DNA from: Tubiluchus corallicola
Lineage: Eukaryota > Priapulida > Priapulimorpha > Priapulimorphida > Tubiluchidae
Reading direction: 5' to 3'
Length of the DNA: 46,927 bases
Assembly: GCA_030141605.1 (NCBI GenBank)
Contig: JAQGDQ010001330.1
Coordinates: 1-46,927 of the forward strand
Part shown: positions 44,660 through 46,927 of the stretch, one piece after another
Layout: each line of letters begins with the position of its first letter
Numbering within the stretch: position 1 is the first letter of the stretch
Program-made: the position numbers and the translations under genes
The notes under the pieces: generated by a model
Told to the model about the DNA's origin: nothing
Database searches by the model: none
What the model saw: the letters and a program-made list of their open reading frames with translations, nothing else

Positions 44660-44990
44660 ATTACGTGTGTGCTAGCATAGCAAAATTGTCCATAAGTCGG
44701 CAATTAAGTTTTTCTAGCCATTCACATATCCTGAATCTCCATTTCATGAGGGTCATTTTGATACCAAGTTCATCATTCTATGTTATTTCTAAGCTGAGAT
44801 AATCCACGTTGAAGTTGAGGTCCGTTTGTGTGTGCTTGCATAGGAAAATCAGCAAATAAACTTTTCTAGTTATTCACATATCCTGAATCTCTATTTCATG
44901 AAGATCATTTTGATACCAAGTTCATCGCTCTATGTTGTTTCTAAGCTGAGATAATCCACGTTGAAGTTGAGGTACAGGCTGCACATTGAA
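44660..44990. repeat. Two-copy direct repeat, 152-bp period
   Basis: ttcacatatcctgaatctc recurs at 44721 and 44873, followed by tttcatga, cattttgataccaagttcat and ctgagataatccacgttgaa in both. It could be the start of a minisatellite. Confidence 0.8.
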
Positions 44991-45534
44991 AAACATAATC
45001 TTGAGAAAATCACTGTTAAAGTTAGCCATTGTTTTTTGTCGCGTTTCTACAAAACACTTAGCAACCGCGCAAACGTTGGTTGCTACGGATATTACAAGAG
45101 CACGTTGAAGTTATGTTCAAATCCAGTAGATGGCTCTCACTGACGAAGATCTGGGTTTAGCAACAGAAAAAACCTGAAGCAAAATGAACTGCTTCCACGA
45201 GTTACAATCAGACTTTGAGAATACAAGTTTTCCGCATTCGCAGCACTAGTTTTTAGACAAGGAAGTGGATGCATTGTCATAAAATTAAATTTTGAGTATT
45301 TTTTGAACATTTTCTTAGTAATTTGATGCTAAAATACGAAAGTCCAATATATTTAGCATTTGTTTTAATAAAAAACAAAAAATTGACGTTTTAACCAATT
45401 TTTGGTGCATTCTTCTTTCAAGCATCATAACGCAGTTTTAACAATAGTGACTAATGGGTGATTTTGGTTTGCAAGCACGCATATTACAATGAAAATGCGA
45501 CACAATCTTAAACATAATCACTGATAATACATTC
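44991..45534. other. Downstream flank of the right-edge gene
   Basis: AT-rich. On the minus strand the region past the stop at 45535 contains an ATTAAA near 45364. No other feature is seen. Confidence 0.3.
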
Positions 45535-46717
45535 CTACAACACTGACAGAACACTGCTAACAGGAAAGGATACCAAATGCCATTTGATATTGACTAGTTC
45601 AGCTACGTGTTCTCTGCATGTCTGCTCGATCGACTGCATGTGGTTTAATAAGTCGACTATCTTCTCCAGCGGACACCTTTCTACTTGAATTGGTATCCTG
45701 TAAAAATGAGGAACTTGCCTTGTATTTAAATACTCAAAACAAAACACAGCAGTACTAGCTAACTAATATAAATGGCTGTTTTATAAGCTGAAACAAAAGT
45801 TGAACTGAATTGAATTGAGCACAGAACAGATTTTCCAAACACATCAGTCGACAGGTTTCCAGTGACTGGTGATGATCATGAAAAGGTCAAAGGTTAAGTG
45901 TACCGCATTTGTGTACACTTGACAACACCTCGCAACCCATGCTAGTGAAGTAGTATCAGTTTTAACAGTTAGAACTTGACTTAGTTCATTTTTCTTGTTC
46001 CCAAGCAAGACCCTGCTAGTAAATCACTGTACGTACTGATTAATGCATGATTAATAAACGTCCACGTAAAACAACTGCAGTTACTGAAGTAATGCGGCAC
46101 ACGGCTTTACTTTACATACATCACGCGATGGTTGCAGCTAAGGTGCGTTGCTGTGGTACACTTAACCTTTGACCTACAGCAACTGTGCGTGCGCACAACG
46201 AGACTGCGAAGAGGCTTATTCTCCTACTGCTAGAAAGTACGAGTATGCAACATTTTTACTGCACTTATAAAATAATTAGCTAATTGGAAACAAACAAATC
46301 CGACTAATTAACATACCTATTGTTATTACCTTTTGCTTGATTAGATTTTTGCAACGGTTGAGCGCATTGCACAACAGACGCATCGGTCCCTCGGGGTCAC
46401 AGAAGAAAAAGCACAACTACTCAACTGGCATTTTATAATCAATTTGCAAAGCATAGATGAAATAAACCTCGGCATTTCTAAATAATTAATGGGATGAGGA
46501 AAAATACGATTGCAGCAGCTTCGTGAGGAAAGCCAGTAAGCAATCTAAACAATACAGAAGTAAGAAATCTACTAAAAAGGTCATTAATGATTAATGCTAA
46601 ACATACCTGCTCGTTTCCTCAGCTTCCACCAGCATGCACTTATCGGTCGCGTAATTCAGTTCCATCTCGTGTTGCGTAGCGTTTAGAATGTCAAACACCA
46701 GGTAACACATCGAAGGT
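45535..46717 (-). CDS. Last two exons of an unrecognised minus-strand gene (5' part outside window)
   Basis: Exon 46607-46717 (111 nt) lies between a strong acceptor (ctttttacattttttcag) and donor (CAG|GTATGT). The only frame open throughout reads PSMCYLVFDILNATQHEM, ELNYATDKCMLVEAEETS. The terminal exon 45535-45697 follows ttcctcatttttacag, and the split codon AG|G joins them in phase 2. It continues IPIQVERCPLEKIVDLLNHM, QSIEQTCREHVAELVNIKWH and ends VLSVL, stop. The sequence is helical with amphipathic, coiled-coil-like stretches. I cannot name the family. The 909-nt intron carries a family M MITE. Two independent, phase-compatible splice junctions make this the best supported gene after the GNAT pair. 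Confidence 0.7.
45846..46218 (+). mobile_element. MITE family M inside the intron of the right-edge gene
   Basis: The right terminus gaagaggctta is clear. The left terminus is decayed (caggtttccagtgactgg). All interior blocks are present, including tgatgatcatgaaaaggtca, tttttcttgttcccaagcaa, ctgtggtacacttaaccttt and gcgtgcgcacaacga. At about 370 bp it is the longest copy and best shows the full layout. Confidence 0.75.
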
Positions 46718-46927
46718 CTGAAAAAATGTAAAAAGGAAGTATGCAAATTTGTTAGTGGCCACCTTCTGGGAGCTTAGACTCGTGTTTCAACTTGAATACT
46801 AAACAGGCAGCAAGTCTTGCAATACAAAATTTAAGATTATACATTGGAGGAAAGATCAACTCACTTAAAGGAAAAGTCAACTATACTGGGAAGTTAGGCT
46901 TATTTCTATGTTCGAGAAAATTGTTAG
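46718..46927 (-). other. Intron sequence of the right-edge gene
   Basis: Upstream of the acceptor for exon 46607-46717. No further exon is seen before the window ends. Confidence 0.5.

Overview
The window looks like AT-rich nuclear DNA of an animal. Genes have GT-AG introns and AATAAA signals, and the rest is packed with LINE, SINE, hAT-like, Helitron-like and other terminal-inverted-repeat elements plus many minisatellites. Nothing names the species. A marine non-bilaterian such as a sponge is a guess from repeat style only. No bacterial operon, rRNA, functional tRNA or CRISPR array was seen.

Confident genes are few. Two tandem, same-strand paralogues (27811-29243 and 31066-33004) each have two exons with an intron at the same codon and phase. 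They encode about 293- and 296-residue GNAT-fold acetyltransferases with a C-terminal YitH-like half. A third gene runs leftward off the right edge, and its last two exons (46607-46717 and 45535-45697) join in frame. A single minus-strand exon at 12167-12265 has strong splice sites. Weaker candidate exons lie at 1-147, 4689-5019, 16143-16277, 20366-21078, 26741-26934, 37628-38236 and 42252-42680.

Layout: 1-3.4 kb holds a dispersed repeat and two tandem Helitron-like units. 3.6-7.3 kb holds trinucleotide tracts and a 70-bp array born inside a MITE. 9.2-16 kb holds six minisatellites (units 21, 33, 24-48, 69 and 43 bp and an irregular one), a SINE and an inverted MITE pair. 16-24 kb holds MITEs, two long-armed foldback elements, a 98-bp higher-order array and a TTAA element. 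25-33 kb holds a 38-bp array and the GNAT pair. 33.8-37.4 kb holds a LINE tail, a 131-bp array and a second SINE. 39-46.9 kb holds more MITEs, a minus-strand LINE tail, a 132-bp array and the right-edge gene.

The most interesting observation is the 33-bp array at 11555-12166. It starts exactly at the 3' end of the minus-strand exon, each unit is a copy of the exon end plus its 5' splice site, and the unit is 11 codons long and open in the exon frame. Three other arrays also seem to have grown out of recognisable parents (a MITE end, a dispersed repeat and a 70-bp unit). This suggests that local amplification of existing sequence is the main process shaping the region.
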